DNA of 64,000 nucleotides from positions 62,001-126,000 of the forward strand of contig NZ_AOCK01000009.1 of assembly GCF_000348945.1 (NCBI RefSeq), in the 5' to 3' direction. Position numbers and translations under genes: made by a program. Below the pieces are notes generated by a model. It was not told the origin of the DNA, did no database searches, and saw only the letters and a list, made by a program, of their open reading frames with translations. The first letter of the stretch is position 1. Each line of letters starts with the position of its first letter. This stretch comes from Paeniglutamicibacter gangotriensis Lz1y (GTDB lineage Bacteria; Actinomycetota; Actinomycetes; Actinomycetales; Micrococcaceae). Below are positions 18,327 through 28,215 of the stretch, piece by piece.

Positions 18327-20843
18327 CTAGGAGGCAGGGACCACGTTGACGAGCTTCGGTGCGCGCACGATCACCTTGGCGATTGCCGCACCGTCCAGGT
18401 AGCGGATCACACCCTCATCATTCAGGGCCAGGGTCTCGAGGGCCTCGGCGCTGATGTCCGCCGGGACCTGAAGGCGGGCGCGTACCTTGCCCTTGATCTG
18501 CACGACGGCGGTGATGGTGTCTTCGACCAGCAGGGCCTCGTCGACCGTGGGCCAGCCGGCGTTGGCCACCGAGGGCTCGTGTCCCAGGGCAGCCCACATG
18601 TCCTCGGCCGTGTACGGGGCGAAGAGCGAGAGGACGATGGCCACGGCCTCGGCGGCCTCGCGGACCGCCGGATCGCTTGCCCCGGCGCCGGAGTCGATGG
18701 TCTTGCGGGTCGCGTTGACCAGCTCCATCATCTTCGCCACCACAACGTTGAACTTGCCGCCCTCGAGCATGCCTGCCGATTCGTGCACGGCCTTGTGGGT
18801 CACCTGGCGCAGGGCCTTGTCACCGGTGGCCGCATCGACACCCGCTGCGCTGTCCACGTCCTGGGCCATGCGCCAGGCGCGTGCCAGGAACTTCGCCGAG
18901 CCACCCGGGGACACATCGGCCCAGTCCACGTCGTCTTCCGGCGGGGAAGCGAAGATCATGGTCAGACGGACCGCGTCAACTCCGTACTTGTCCAGCTGTT
19001 CGCCCAGGTCAACGCCGTTGCCCAGCGACTTGCTCATGGCCTTGCCGCCGTTGAGCACCTGCCCCTGGTTCAGCAGTGCGCTGAAGGGTTCCTGCACGTC
19101 GATCAGGCCCAGATCAAAAATGACCTTGGTGAAGAAGCGCGAGTAGAGCAGGTGCAAAATCGCGTGCTCAACCCCGCCCACGTACTGCCCGACCGGCATC
19201 CAGTCGCGCACCGCCTGCGGATCGAAGGGACCCTCGGTGTAGTTCGGCGAGACGAAGCGCAAGAAGTACCAGGAAGAGTCCACGAAGGTGTCCATGGTGT
19301 CGGTGTCGCGCTTGGCGTCGGCACCACACTTCGGGCAGGACACGTTGACCCATTCCTCAACGGCCGCCAGCGGGGAAGTGCCCTTGGGGGCCAACTGCTC
19401 CCCGCGCAGGTTCTCCGGCAGGCGCACCGGCAGCTGGTCATCGGGGACCGGGACCTCGCCGCAATCGGCGCAGTGGATGATCGGGATCGGGGTGCCCCAG
19501 AAGCGCTGGCGGGACAGCAGCCAGTCGCGCAGGCGGAAGTTCACGAACTTCTCACCTGTCCCGGCGGCCTCAATGATCTCGATGGCGCGGTTGATGCCTT
19601 CGGTTTTGGGCAGGCCATCCAGTTCGCCGGAGTTCACCAGGGTGCCTTCCCCGGTGGTGGCAATGCCGGAGACCGCGGGGTCTTCCTCGCCGGTGTCCAG
19701 CACCGCCCGCACTGGCAGATCGAAGGTGCGGGCAAAGTCCAGGTCGCGCTGGTCGTGCGCGGGCACGGCCATGATCGCACCGGTGCCGTAGTCGGCCAGC
19801 ACGTAGTCTGCGGCCCAGACCTGCAGCTTTTCGCCGTTGAGCGGGTTGATCGCGTAGCGGCCGGTGAAGACACCGGTCTTGACCCGCTCGGTGGCCTGGC
19901 GCTCAATTTCCGACAGTGCCTTAACCGTTTCCTGGTATTCCTCCAGGGCGGTGCGGTGTTCGTCGGTGACCAGCTCGTTGGCCAGTTCGGCGTCGGCGGC
20001 GACCACGAAGAACGTGGCCCCGTGCAGCGTGTCCGGGCGGGTGGTGAAGACCGTGGTCTTGTGAGCATCTTGGGTATCGGTGGCTTCGATGACGAAGTCG
20101 ACGTGGGCTCCCTCGGAGCGGCCGATCCAGTTCTTCTGCATGGCCAGCACGCGCTCGGGCCAGTGCCCGTGCAGCTCGTCCATGTCATCGAGCAGGCGGT
20201 CGGCGTAGTCGGTGATCTTGAAGTACCACTGGTTCAGCGACTTCTTGGTGACCAGGGTGCCGCAGCGTTCGCACGCGCCGTTGACCACCTGTTCGTTGGC
20301 CAGCACGGTCTGGTCGGTCGGGCACCAGTTCACCGGGTGGTTCTTGCGGTAGGCCAGGCCCTTTGCGTAGAAACGGGTGAACAGCCACTGGGTCCAGCGG
20401 TAGTACTCCGGATCCGAGGTGTGAATGCGGCGGGACCAGTCCGCGGAGATCGCGTAGCGCTTGAAGCTTGCCGCCTGCGTATCGATGTTGGCGTAGGTCC
20501 ACTCCGAGGGGTGGGCGTTGCGCTTGATGGCAGCGTTTTCGGCCGGCAGACCGAAAGAGTCCCAGCCGATCGGGTGCATCACGTCGTAGCCTTGCTGGCG
20601 CCAGTAGCGCGAGACGACATCGCCCATGGCGAAGGCCTCGGCGTGGCCCATGTGCAGGTCCCCGGAGGGGTAGGGGAACATATCCAACACGTAGCGGCGC
20701 TCGGCACTGCCGTCGTCCTTGGGCGTGAAGACCCCTAGCTCGTCCCACACCGGAGCCCACTTGGCCTCCATCGAGTGGAAGTCGTAGGCCGCTGCGGTGG
20801 AATCGTCGTCCGCGGTTTCGGTGCCGGTGGGCTGAGTGCTCAC
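18327..20843 (-). CDS. leuS: leucyl-tRNA synthetase
   Basis: This class Ia synthetase charges tRNA-Leu. GTG 20843 gives 838 residues starting [14 protein letters not shown]; upstream frame codons overlap the leader region and lack similarity. Visible motifs are the HIGH signature HMGHAEAF (about residue 65), an editing domain in the centre with [14 protein letters not shown], zinc-site-like [12 protein letters not shown] and [11 protein letters not shown], and the signature loop [11 protein letters not shown] (about 590), a KMSKS variant. GAAGG lies 13 or so bases before the start. Upstream are an 8-codon leucine-rich leader peptide (20993-21019) and an intrinsic terminator (20941-20966), which suggest transcription attenuation by leucyl-tRNA availability. 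Confidence 0.96.
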   Translation of the reverse strand: MSTQPTGTETADDDSTAAAYDFHSMEAKWAPVWDELGVFTPKDDGSAERRYVLDMFPYPSGDLHMGHAEAFAMGDVVSRYWRQQGYDVMHPIGWDSFGLPAENAAIKRNAHPSEWTYANIDTQAASFKRYAISADWSRRIHTSDPEYYRWTQWLFTRFYAKGLAYRKNHPVNWCPTDQTVLANEQVVNGACERCGTLVTKKSLNQWYFKITDYADRLLDDMDELHGHWPERVLAMQKNWIGRSEGAHVDFVIEATDTQDAHKTTVFTTRPDTLHGATFFVVAADAELANELVTDEHRTALEEYQETVKALSEIERQATERVKTGVFTGRYAINPLNGEKLQVWAADYVLADYGTGAIMAVPAHDQRDLDFARTFDLPVRAVLDTGEEDPAVSGIATTGEGTLVNSGELDGLPKTEGINRAIEIIEAAGTGEKFVNFRLRDWLLSRQRFWGTPIPIIHCADCGEVPVPDDQLPVRLPENLRGEQLAPKGTSPLAAVEEWVNVSCPKCGADAKRDTDTMDTFVDSSWYFLRFVSPNYTEGPFDPQAVRDWMPVGQYVGGVEHAILHLLYSRFFTKVIFDLGLIDVQEPFSALLNQGQVLNGGKAMSKSLGNGVDLGEQLDKYGVDAVRLTMIFASPPEDDVDWADVSPGGSAKFLARAWRMAQDVDSAAGVDAATGDKALRQVTHKAVHESAGMLEGGKFNVVVAKMMELVNATRKTIDSGAGASDPAVREAAEAVAIVLSLFAPYTAEDMWAALGHEPSVANAGWPTVDEALLVEDTITAVVQIKGKVRARLQVPADISAEALETLALNDEGVIRYLDGAAIAKVIVRAPKLVNVVPAS

Positions 20844-20940
20844 TATCGTGTTTCGCCTTCTTTTGTCGTGCGCCTGTGGGAGAACGTCTCTTGGCCAGCT
20901 GAGCCGAATGCGTGTGTCGGACCCAAATGCCCCTGACACA

Positions 20941-20966
20941 CAAAAGCCCCTTGGCTATCAAGGGGC
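20941..20966 (-). terminator. attenuator terminator in the leuS leader
   Basis: On the minus strand GCCCCTTG and CAAGGGGC form a perfect 8-base stem with a 5-base loop, followed by TTTTG. It lies between the leader peptide and the leuS start, about 27 bases after the leader stop codon and 98 bases before GTG 20843. This is the expected position for a leader attenuator rather than for the end of a gene. Confidence 0.75.
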
Positions 20967-20992
20967 GGCCGTGCGGGGAGTATCCCGGACGG

Positions 20993-21019
20993 CTAGGTTA
21001 GCAAGAGTGCAACGTTCAT
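20993..21019 (-). CDS. leuS leader peptide MNVALLLT
   Basis: The eight-codon frame ATG AAC GTT GCA CTC TTG CTA ACC TAG encodes three consecutive leucines. TTG and CTA are infrequent codons in such a high-GC genome, which would make a ribosome sensitive to low charged tRNA-Leu. It is followed by an intrinsic terminator and then leuS. A TAGAAT element 7 bases before the ATG would give a leaderless transcript, so no ribosome binding site is needed. This is the arrangement of ribosome-mediated attenuation as known for leu and trp operons. An alternative antiterminator fold was not identified by eye. Confidence 0.7.
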   Translation of the reverse strand: MNVALLLT

Positions 21020-21026
21020 GTGCTCA

Positions 21027-21032
21027 ATTCTA
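21027..21032 (-). promoter_or_regulatory. -10 element TAGAAT for the leuS leader
   Basis: TAGAAT ends 7 bases before the leader-peptide ATG on the minus strand, placing transcription start at or near the A of the ATG. No good -35 hexamer is visible at the usual spacing. Confidence 0.5.
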
Positions 21033-21215
21033 CCGCACGATGCGTGCTCGGTGCGGGTTCATGTCCGTGACCCGCGTCGTGGGGCCTCTCGGCGGCATCA
21101 GGCCGCGGCCAGCTGCCGGTACCGCGTACCGCTTGGGGTGTTCTCACCGCACACGGCGGCGGCGCGGCGCATCGCTGCCCATCTGACTCCCGCACCCGGG
21201 TGCTGAAGCATGGAT

Positions 21216-21245
21216 TCGGGCCGTCCGCGGAGGCGGACGGCCCGA
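21216..21245 (-). terminator. hairpin after glpK
   Basis: TCGGGCCGTCCGC and GCGGACGGCCCGA form a perfect 13-base stem around GGAG/CTCC. It begins 46 bases after the glpK stop. No T-run follows, so it could be a non-canonical terminator. The rest of 20844-21291 holds the leuS leader and no other gene. Confidence 0.6.
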
Positions 21246-21291
21246 GGTTCTTGCCATATTCGTCAACTGCGCATGGCGCCGGGGCGGGGAG

Positions 21292-22806
<1,515 letters not shown>

Positions 22807-22941
22807 GTGGGTGTGGTCCTTTCGATCTCGGGCGATGGCCCGGTTCAAGTATGCAGGTGGTTCCCCGCGATACGCGTCGTTACTGGCGCGTGCCGCCGGG
22901 TGTGGCTGATGGGCCCGGGCGGTACCGGGCATGGCGCACGC

Positions 22942-23670
22942 CTAGAAGAGTGCGGCGGCGCCCACGCCGCCGATGAGCCCCCCGAGCAGGGGTCCGAGGA
23001 CCGGCACCCAGGCGTAGGACCAGTCGCTTCCGCCCTTGTTCTTGATGGGCAGCAGGGCGTGGACGATGCGCGGTCCGAGGTCGCGGGCCGGGTTGATGGC
23101 GTATCCGGTGGGGCCGCCCAGCGAGGCGCCGATGCCCACGACCAGCAGTGCCACGGCCAGTGGGCCGAGTTCGTGCGGGGTCTTGCCGAAGCCGGCGATC
23201 ACGAAGACCAGCACGAAGGTGGCGATGGCCTCGGTGACCAGGTTCCAGCCGCGGTGGCGGATGGCCGGGCCGGTGGCGAACACGGCCAACTTCAGGGCCG
23301 CATCCTCCTCTTCGTCGAAGTGGTGCTTGTAGACCAGGTAGCACAGCACGGCACCGAGCATCGCGCCGATCATCTGGGACGCAAAGTAGGCCAGCATGAT
23401 CAGGAAGGTCTTATCAACACCGGGCGCGAACTCGGCGAGGTCGCCGTTGGTCAGCAGCCCAATGGTGACGGCAGGGTTCAGGTGGGCACCGGAGGCCGCG
23501 GCCACCCAGACACCGGCGAACACTGCCAGGCCCCAGCCGAAGTTGATCATCAGGGTGCCACCGCCTAGGCCCTTGGACTTGGCCAGCAACACGTTGGCCA
23601 CGACACCGCCACCCAGCAGGGTCAGCAGCATCGTGCCGAGCATTTCGGCCATGAAAACGGTTAAGGACAT
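22942..23670 (-). CDS. glpF: glycerol uptake facilitator (aquaglyceroporin)
   Basis: The 242-residue MIP-family channel has six predicted membrane helices and two NPA half-helices: AHLNPAVTIG (about 65) and YAINPARDLG (about 185). The Asp after NPAR in the second motif is typical of glycerol-conducting members rather than water-only aquaporins. It moves glycerol across the cytoplasmic membrane for GlpK. ATG 23670 (MSLTVFMAEM) was chosen over upstream in-frame starts because conservation begins there. A CRP-like site lies at 23779-23794. Confidence 0.95.
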   Translation of the reverse strand: MSLTVFMAEMLGTMLLTLLGGGVVANVLLAKSKGLGGGTLMINFGWGLAVFAGVWVAAASGAHLNPAVTIGLLTNGDLAEFAPGVDKTFLIMLAYFASQMIGAMLGAVLCYLVYKHHFDEEEDAALKLAVFATGPAIRHRGWNLVTEAIATFVLVFVIAGFGKTPHELGPLAVALLVVGIGASLGGPTGYAINPARDLGPRIVHALLPIKNKGGSDWSYAWVPVLGPLLGGLIGGVGAAALF

Positions 23671-23778
23671 ACTGGGGGACTCTTTCGTTGGAAGGGAAAT
23701 ATGTGAGCTGACGGTGGTGCATTTCTTCGCCATGGGGCGGCGCGTACTCACGCCCCGCGGTCTTCTCACACCCGCCCA

Positions 23779-23794
23779 CGTGAGGTGGATCACA
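23779..23794. promoter_or_regulatory. CRP/GlxR-like binding site upstream of glpF
   Basis: Read on the minus strand this is TGTGA-TCCACC-TCACG, matching the CRP-family consensus TGTGA-N6-TCACA at 9 of 10 defined positions. It lies about 109 bases before the glpF start, suitable for carbon-source control by a cAMP-responsive regulator. Binding is inferred. Confidence 0.55.
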
Positions 23795-23812
23795 CCTGCT
23801 TTTGGGCAGGAT

Positions 23813-23838
23813 CCACCCACGGTCGAAATCGTGGGTGG
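23813..23838 (-). terminator. hairpin between glpD and glpF
   Basis: CCACCCAC and GTGGGTGG form an 8-base stem with a 10-base loop, 56 bases after the glpD stop. It has no T-run, so termination is only suggested. Confidence 0.35.
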
Positions 23839-23893
23839 GGAAGTGTGGGGTGGGGGTCGAACTTAGGGGTAAGTGGCGCGAAGCGCCGGCCGG

Positions 23894-25645
23894 CTAGGCC
23901 ACGGGGACGAAGAGAACCCCGTGCTCCTTCTCCAGCACGCGAGTGCATTCTGCGATTTGGCGTTCTGTTTCGTCCTGGTCCCAACCAACTTCGGGGGCCA
24001 GTACTGCTGCTACTTCACGCATCAGCTCGCCGGTCACCAGGCCGCGGAAGGCCAGCGAGGTACGTCGGATGAAGACATCGCTGAGCATTCCCACGTATTC
24101 ATTCCGTGCGAGGTAGACCAGCTCTGCGGCCGAAAGCTCGCTACTGCCCTCCAGGGTGGGGTCGTGGGGGCCGATGGCCTCGAGCACCGCGTCGGCACGG
24201 GTGCCATAACGCCGCAACAGCACCTCCAAGCGGTCGCGGGAGGCCAGCAGGCTGCGCGCCCCGAACCAGGCTTCGCGGGCGGCCGAGGTGGCGGGGTAGT
24301 TCTTGCCGCCGCCAATGGCCAGGTCCTTGGTGCTCACCGTGGAGGTGGCGCCGAGCTCGGCCAGAACCTTCTCCCCCAGGGTTTCCCCCAGCGCGCGGAA
24401 GGTGGTCCATTTGCCGCCGACCAGGGAGAACAAGGTGGTGTCGGCGGCCAGTTCACTGCGTTCAATCCGGTAATCGCGTGAGACAAATCCCGGTGCGGTG
24501 TCATCGTGGCGCGGCAGCGGGCGAACCCCGGAGAACTTGTAAACGATTTGCTCGCGGTCCACCTCGACGGTGGGGAAGACGTGTTGGATGAGGTCGAAGA
24601 AGTAGTCGACCTCGGAGTCGGTGCAGCGTGCCGGGACGCTCATATCCGCGTCGATGTCGGTGGTTCCCACCAGCACCCGATCGCCCATCGGGTAGATGAG
24701 CACGATGCGCCCATCGGAGTGTTCGAAGAAGATCTCCCGTCCGGCGCAGGCTTCGAGCAGGCCGGGGCTATCGAGCACGATGTGGCTGCCCTTGGTACCG
24801 CCCATGAACCGGCTCGGGGAGCCGATGTCCGTATTGGTCAGATCCACCCAGGCGCCGGTGGCGTTCACGATGACCTCGGCATCGAAGTCGAACTCGTCAC
24901 CGGTGAGCTCGTCGCGCAGCCGCGCCCCATTTTCGCCATGGCCGATCAGCGAGACATAGTTGGAGGCCCGTGCGTGCCGGTTGGCCTCGAGACCGTCGCC
25001 CAGTACATCGAGGGTGAGTCGCTCGGGGTTGTGTACCGAGGCATCAAAGTAGGTGGCCGTGTACTTCACATCGTCGCGTAGCTTTGGCAGCTCGGCCAGC
25101 GAGGCCTTGGCCCCACGGAACTTGTGCCACGGGGTGTTGCGTCCCCCAGCTCCGGCGAAGAGGTCATAAAGCACCAGTCCGGCCTTGATTAGTACCGCCC
25201 CGCGTGCTGCGGGCTTACCCGACTTGTGGGTCAGGAAGCGTACCGGGGCCGAGAGAATCCCGGAGAAGGTGGAGAAGACCGGGATGGTGGTGCGCAACGG
25301 CTTGACGTAGTGCGGGGCAATTTCCAGCAGCCTGTTGCGCTCCTGGACCGATTCCTGAACCAAGCGGAATTCGCCGTTCTCGAGGTAGCGGATGCCGCCG
25401 TGGATCATATGCGAGGAGGCACCCGAGGCACCTTGGCAGAAGTCGCCGCGTTCAACCAGCGCCACGTCGACGCCCTGCAGGGCCAGGTAGCGGAACGTCG
25501 CCACTCCATTGATGCCACCGCCGATGATCAGCACCTTAGCGCCGGGCCTTGCGGCTAGCGCGGATGAATGGGAGCGGTGGGAGGCTGCGGCTGCCACGAT
25601 GGGGCCATCCTTAGAACTGTGTTGCGTCGAATAAACGTGCTTCAC
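23894..25645 (-). CDS. glpD: aerobic glycerol-3-phosphate dehydrogenase
   Basis: This FAD enzyme oxidises glycerol-3-phosphate to dihydroxyacetone phosphate at the cytoplasmic membrane and feeds electrons to menaquinone. The 583-residue protein has the dinucleotide motif VLIIGGGINGVATFRYLALQ (about 35), SSHMIHGGIRYLE (about 77), and YPMGDRVLVGTTDID (about 320) in the FAD/substrate domain, with an all-helical C-terminal domain (about 430-583). The start is GTG 25645; no strong ribosome binding site is visible and the first 30 residues are poorly conserved. It diverges from the SorC-family regulator gene, the usual arrangement for a regulator and its target. Confidence 0.95.
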   Translation of the reverse strand: MKHVYSTQHSSKDGPIVAAAASHRSHSSALAARPGAKVLIIGGGINGVATFRYLALQGVDVALVERGDFCQGASGASSHMIHGGIRYLENGEFRLVQESVQERNRLLEIAPHYVKPLRTTIPVFSTFSGILSAPVRFLTHKSGKPAARGAVLIKAGLVLYDLFAGAGGRNTPWHKFRGAKASLAELPKLRDDVKYTATYFDASVHNPERLTLDVLGDGLEANRHARASNYVSLIGHGENGARLRDELTGDEFDFDAEVIVNATGAWVDLTNTDIGSPSRFMGGTKGSHIVLDSPGLLEACAGREIFFEHSDGRIVLIYPMGDRVLVGTTDIDADMSVPARCTDSEVDYFFDLIQHVFPTVEVDREQIVYKFSGVRPLPRHDDTAPGFVSRDYRIERSELAADTTLFSLVGGKWTTFRALGETLGEKVLAELGATSTVSTKDLAIGGGKNYPATSAAREAWFGARSLLASRDRLEVLLRRYGTRADAVLEAIGPHDPTLEGSSELSAAELVYLARNEYVGMLSDVFIRRTSLAFRGLVTGELMREVAAVLAPEVGWDQDETERQIAECTRVLEKEHGVLFVPVA

Positions 25646-25723
25646 ATGGGTTCTACCAAAGTACTGGGCTTCTGCCCGCTCTGTCCGGAACCCTGCCGAG
25701 GCGGGTGCCTCACAGCAGATGGA

Positions 25724-25733
25724 TCACCGGTGA
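25724..25733. promoter_or_regulatory. perfect palindrome in the glpD/regulator intergenic region
   Basis: TCACCGGTGA is a perfect 10-base palindrome about 78 bases upstream of glpD. It may be an operator for glpD, but chance occurrence is possible. Confidence 0.35.
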
Positions 25734-25806
25734 ACCAATGTCCCGACTTTTGCCAAGACCATGTCCACGTTAGTCTGGTCGGGTCGGCACAAAGCCGTCA
25801 ATCAAG

Positions 25807-25822
25807 TTGCACGTTTGTGCAA
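25807..25822. promoter_or_regulatory. inverted-repeat operator before the SorC-family regulator
   Basis: TTGCAC-GTTT-GTGCAA has two perfect 6-base arms. It ends 14 bases before the regulator ATG and immediately before its GAAAGG ribosome binding site, as expected for autorepression. Confidence 0.55.
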
Positions 25823-25836
25823 GAAAGGCAGCGCTG

Positions 25837-26913
25837 ATGCCAAACATGGCCGTCAACCCCGCTTCTCGAACTCCCGGGGCTGACCCATTTGTGCAGCAGC
25901 CTCCGAAAGTGCGTGGCCCCGGTCCCATCCGGAAGGCCCCGGGACACGGCCAACCTCGGGAACGTGACGCACTGCGTGCAGCACAGCTCTACTACCTGCA
26001 GGACTTGACCATGGAGGCGATCGCCAGGGAACTGGCTATCTCCCGTTCCACCGTCTCGCGCCTGCTGTCGATGGCCAGGCGCACCGGATTGGTGAACATC
26101 GAGATCAACGCCGGCGGTGCCATGGCCCCGGCCTTGGTGCGGGAACTCGAGCATGTTTTCGGCATCAAGGTCCATGTGGTGCCCACCGATGGGGCGCTTG
26201 CCGATGCCGAGGTCCTGGAACGCGTTGCAGCCCATGCCGCGCATGTGCTCAACACCTTGGTCTCTTCCGGCATGACCGTGGGGGTGGCCTGGGGCTCGAC
26301 CATGCAGGCGCTGTCACTGGCGCTGGCCCGGAAGCCCACCCATGATACCGTTGTCGTCCAGCTCAATGGGGCGGCAAACCCGCAGACCACCGGTTTGACG
26401 TATGCCTCAGAGATCTTGCAACGCTTCGGAGCCACCTACACCGCTCGCATCGAGCAATTCCCTGTCCCGGCGTTCTTTGATGAGGCCAGCACACGCGAAG
26501 CAATGTGGCGGGAGGGCTCGGTACGTCGGGTTCTTGACGTTCAAGAAGGCATGGGCCTAGCGGTGTTCTCCCTCGGAGCCACCGAGGCCGCGGTCCCCAG
26601 CCAGGTTTACCGCGGCGGCTACCTCAGTGCCGCCGAATCCACTGCCCTGCACAGCCACGGGGTGGTCGGCGACGTCGCCACGGTCTTCTTCGACGGTTCC
26701 GGCAGCGATGAGGGCATCGAAATCAATTCCCGGGCCACGGGTCCCACACTCGCTGAACTTCGCAAGGTGCCGCGCCGACTATGCGTGATTTCGGGAACCG
26801 GGAAGTTGCGCGCGCTGCGCGGTGCCCTGGCCGGAAACCTGATCACCGATCTGGTGCTCGATGAGGGAACCGCGCTGCGTCTGCTCAACTCCACCCCGAC
26901 CTCCAACCATTAA
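25837..26913 (+). CDS. SorC/DeoR-family transcriptional regulator, likely of glycerol genes
   Basis: The 358-residue protein has an N-terminal helix-turn-helix (about 47-80: LTMEAIARELAISRSTVSRLLSMAR) and a C-terminal sugar-phosphate-binding domain of the SorC type (about 95-350) with GVAWGSTMQALSLAL and a late GTGKLRALRGALAGNLITDLVLDE. Such proteins bind a phosphorylated sugar or polyol and leave or bind DNA accordingly. ATG 25837 was chosen because GAAAGG lies 8 bases upstream. The gene diverges from glpD, so control of the glp genes by glycerol-3-phosphate or dihydroxyacetone phosphate is a reasonable inference. Confidence 0.88.
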   Translation: MPNMAVNPASRTPGADPFVQQPPKVRGPGPIRKAPGHGQPRERDALRAAQLYYLQDLTMEAIARELAISRSTVSRLLSMARRTGLVNIEINAGGAMAPALVRELEHVFGIKVHVVPTDGALADAEVLERVAAHAAHVLNTLVSSGMTVGVAWGSTMQALSLALARKPTHDTVVVQLNGAANPQTTGLTYASEILQRFGATYTARIEQFPVPAFFDEASTREAMWREGSVRRVLDVQEGMGLAVFSLGATEAAVPSQVYRGGYLSAAESTALHSHGVVGDVATVFFDGSGSDEGIEINSRATGPTLAELRKVPRRLCVISGTGKLRALRGALAGNLITDLVLDEGTALRLLNSTPTSNH

Positions 26914-26923
26914 GCTTGGTCCC

Positions 26924-27940
26924 ATGCCCGTTGAATCGCAGAATGAAGTCCCACCTCACGCACGCCGCGCCTTGCAAAGCACCCACGTAGTCCATGGCTC
27001 ACGGCTTTCAACGTGGACCTATCCGGCGGCCGGACGCTGCCGTGGGGTCATTCTGGCGGTGCACGGCTTCCGCGGTGACCACCATGGGCTCACCCGGGTC
27101 ATCGAAGCATTGCCCGGATACACGGTGATTGTCCCGGACCTGCCCGGTTTCGGTGCCTCAACCCCGTTTTCCAGCGTGTCGAGCCCCGACACGCAGGTGG
27201 AAGGTGGCCCCGAGGCCACGCCGCGGCATGATGCCGACGGTTACGGTGAGGTCATCGGTGCGCTGCGCGACCAATTGGGTCTGGGACCGGAAACCATCTT
27301 GCTGGGCCATTCCTTCGGAACCATCGTCGCGGCAAACTATCTGGCCCGGCACCCGGGATCGTTCGCGGAACTGCTGCTGCTGAACCCCATCTGTGAACCG
27401 GCACTTGCGGGCGACCAAGCGTTGATGTCGCGGGCTGCCGGCGCCTACTACGCCGCCGGGGAACGGTTGCCAGCCGTTCTGGGCGAGGGACTGCTGCGCT
27501 CCCGGCTCATCACCGATGCGATGACGCTGGCCATGCTCAAATCCAAGGATCCTGCCATGCGCGCCTACGTCTTCGACCAGCACCGCCGCTACTTTTCCGG
27601 GTTCACGTCCCGCTCCACATTGCGCGAGGCCTATGCCTCCTCGATCACCGAGACGGTCCGTGATGTTGCCGCCCGCATCAACGAGCCAACGCTCCTGGTG
27701 GTCGGCGAGCAGGACGAACTCGGCTCGGTGAAGGCCCAGCGATCCTTGGCCCGGCGTTTCCCACGTGCTTCCATACGGGTCATCGGCGATGTCGGACACC
27801 TGATCCACTACGAGAAGGCGGCCGAGGCCGCGGCCCTCATCGAGGGATTCTTGGCTTCCGATCACCCGTGGGTCACCCGCGGGATGCCGCGGGTACAGTA
27901 CCGGGAACGCGGCGTACCTGGGTCACAGGATAAGCAGTAA
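26924..27940 (+). CDS. alpha/beta hydrolase
   Basis: This 338-residue hydrolase has the fold's landmarks: the oxyanion segment ILAVHGFRGDHHG (about 45), the nucleophile elbow LLGHSFGTIVAANYL (about 125, Ser as nucleophile), a helical cap (about 155-245), VVGEQDELG with the acid (about 268) and GDVGHLIHYEK with the catalytic His (about 300). The substrate is unknown; monoacylglycerol lipase-like or ester hydrolase roles are possible given the neighbouring glycerol genes, but this is only context. ATG 26924 begins 11 bases after the regulator stop with no clear ribosome binding site, suggesting coupling. Confidence 0.88.
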   Translation: MPVESQNEVPPHARRALQSTHVVHGSRLSTWTYPAAGRCRGVILAVHGFRGDHHGLTRVIEALPGYTVIVPDLPGFGASTPFSSVSSPDTQVEGGPEATPRHDADGYGEVIGALRDQLGLGPETILLGHSFGTIVAANYLARHPGSFAELLLLNPICEPALAGDQALMSRAAGAYYAAGERLPAVLGEGLLRSRLITDAMTLAMLKSKDPAMRAYVFDQHRRYFSGFTSRSTLREAYASSITETVRDVAARINEPTLLVVGEQDELGSVKAQRSLARRFPRASIRVIGDVGHLIHYEKAAEAAALIEGFLASDHPWVTRGMPRVQYRERGVPGSQDKQ

Positions 27941-28215
27941 CGGAAAACCAACTACTGGCTCTGTGGCCTCGGCCTGTGAGGGGTCGGCCCGGTTTATCAT
28001 TTTGGACCGGACGGAAAGACCATCGCTCCACGGTACAGCCGCAGCCACAATTATCCGGCCCAAGAATTCGTGCGAGTCCACTGGCCGCAGATCCTCTTCC
28101 GCCCTGCCGGTAAAGTGACCGGCGGCGGGCACGTTCTCTCCGGGTTGGTGGCCCAGCAGGAACTTCCGCACAGATCATCGGCCTCCCTTGGCTCCGGACA
28201 GGTGGCCTGCACCGG

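Noticed and set aside
18579-20738. A 719-codon plus-strand frame opposite leuS
   Set aside because: Antisense shadow produced by codon bias; leuS has all class Ia motifs.
20844-21215. T-box riboswitch for leuS
   Set aside because: The conserved T-box antiterminator sequence (GGTGG-type) was not found; the leader peptide plus terminator explains the region better.
27923-28171. An 82-codon minus-strand frame between the hydrolase and priA
   Set aside because: It overlaps the end of the hydrolase gene, has no clear ribosome binding site and no recognisable family. A remnant cannot be excluded.
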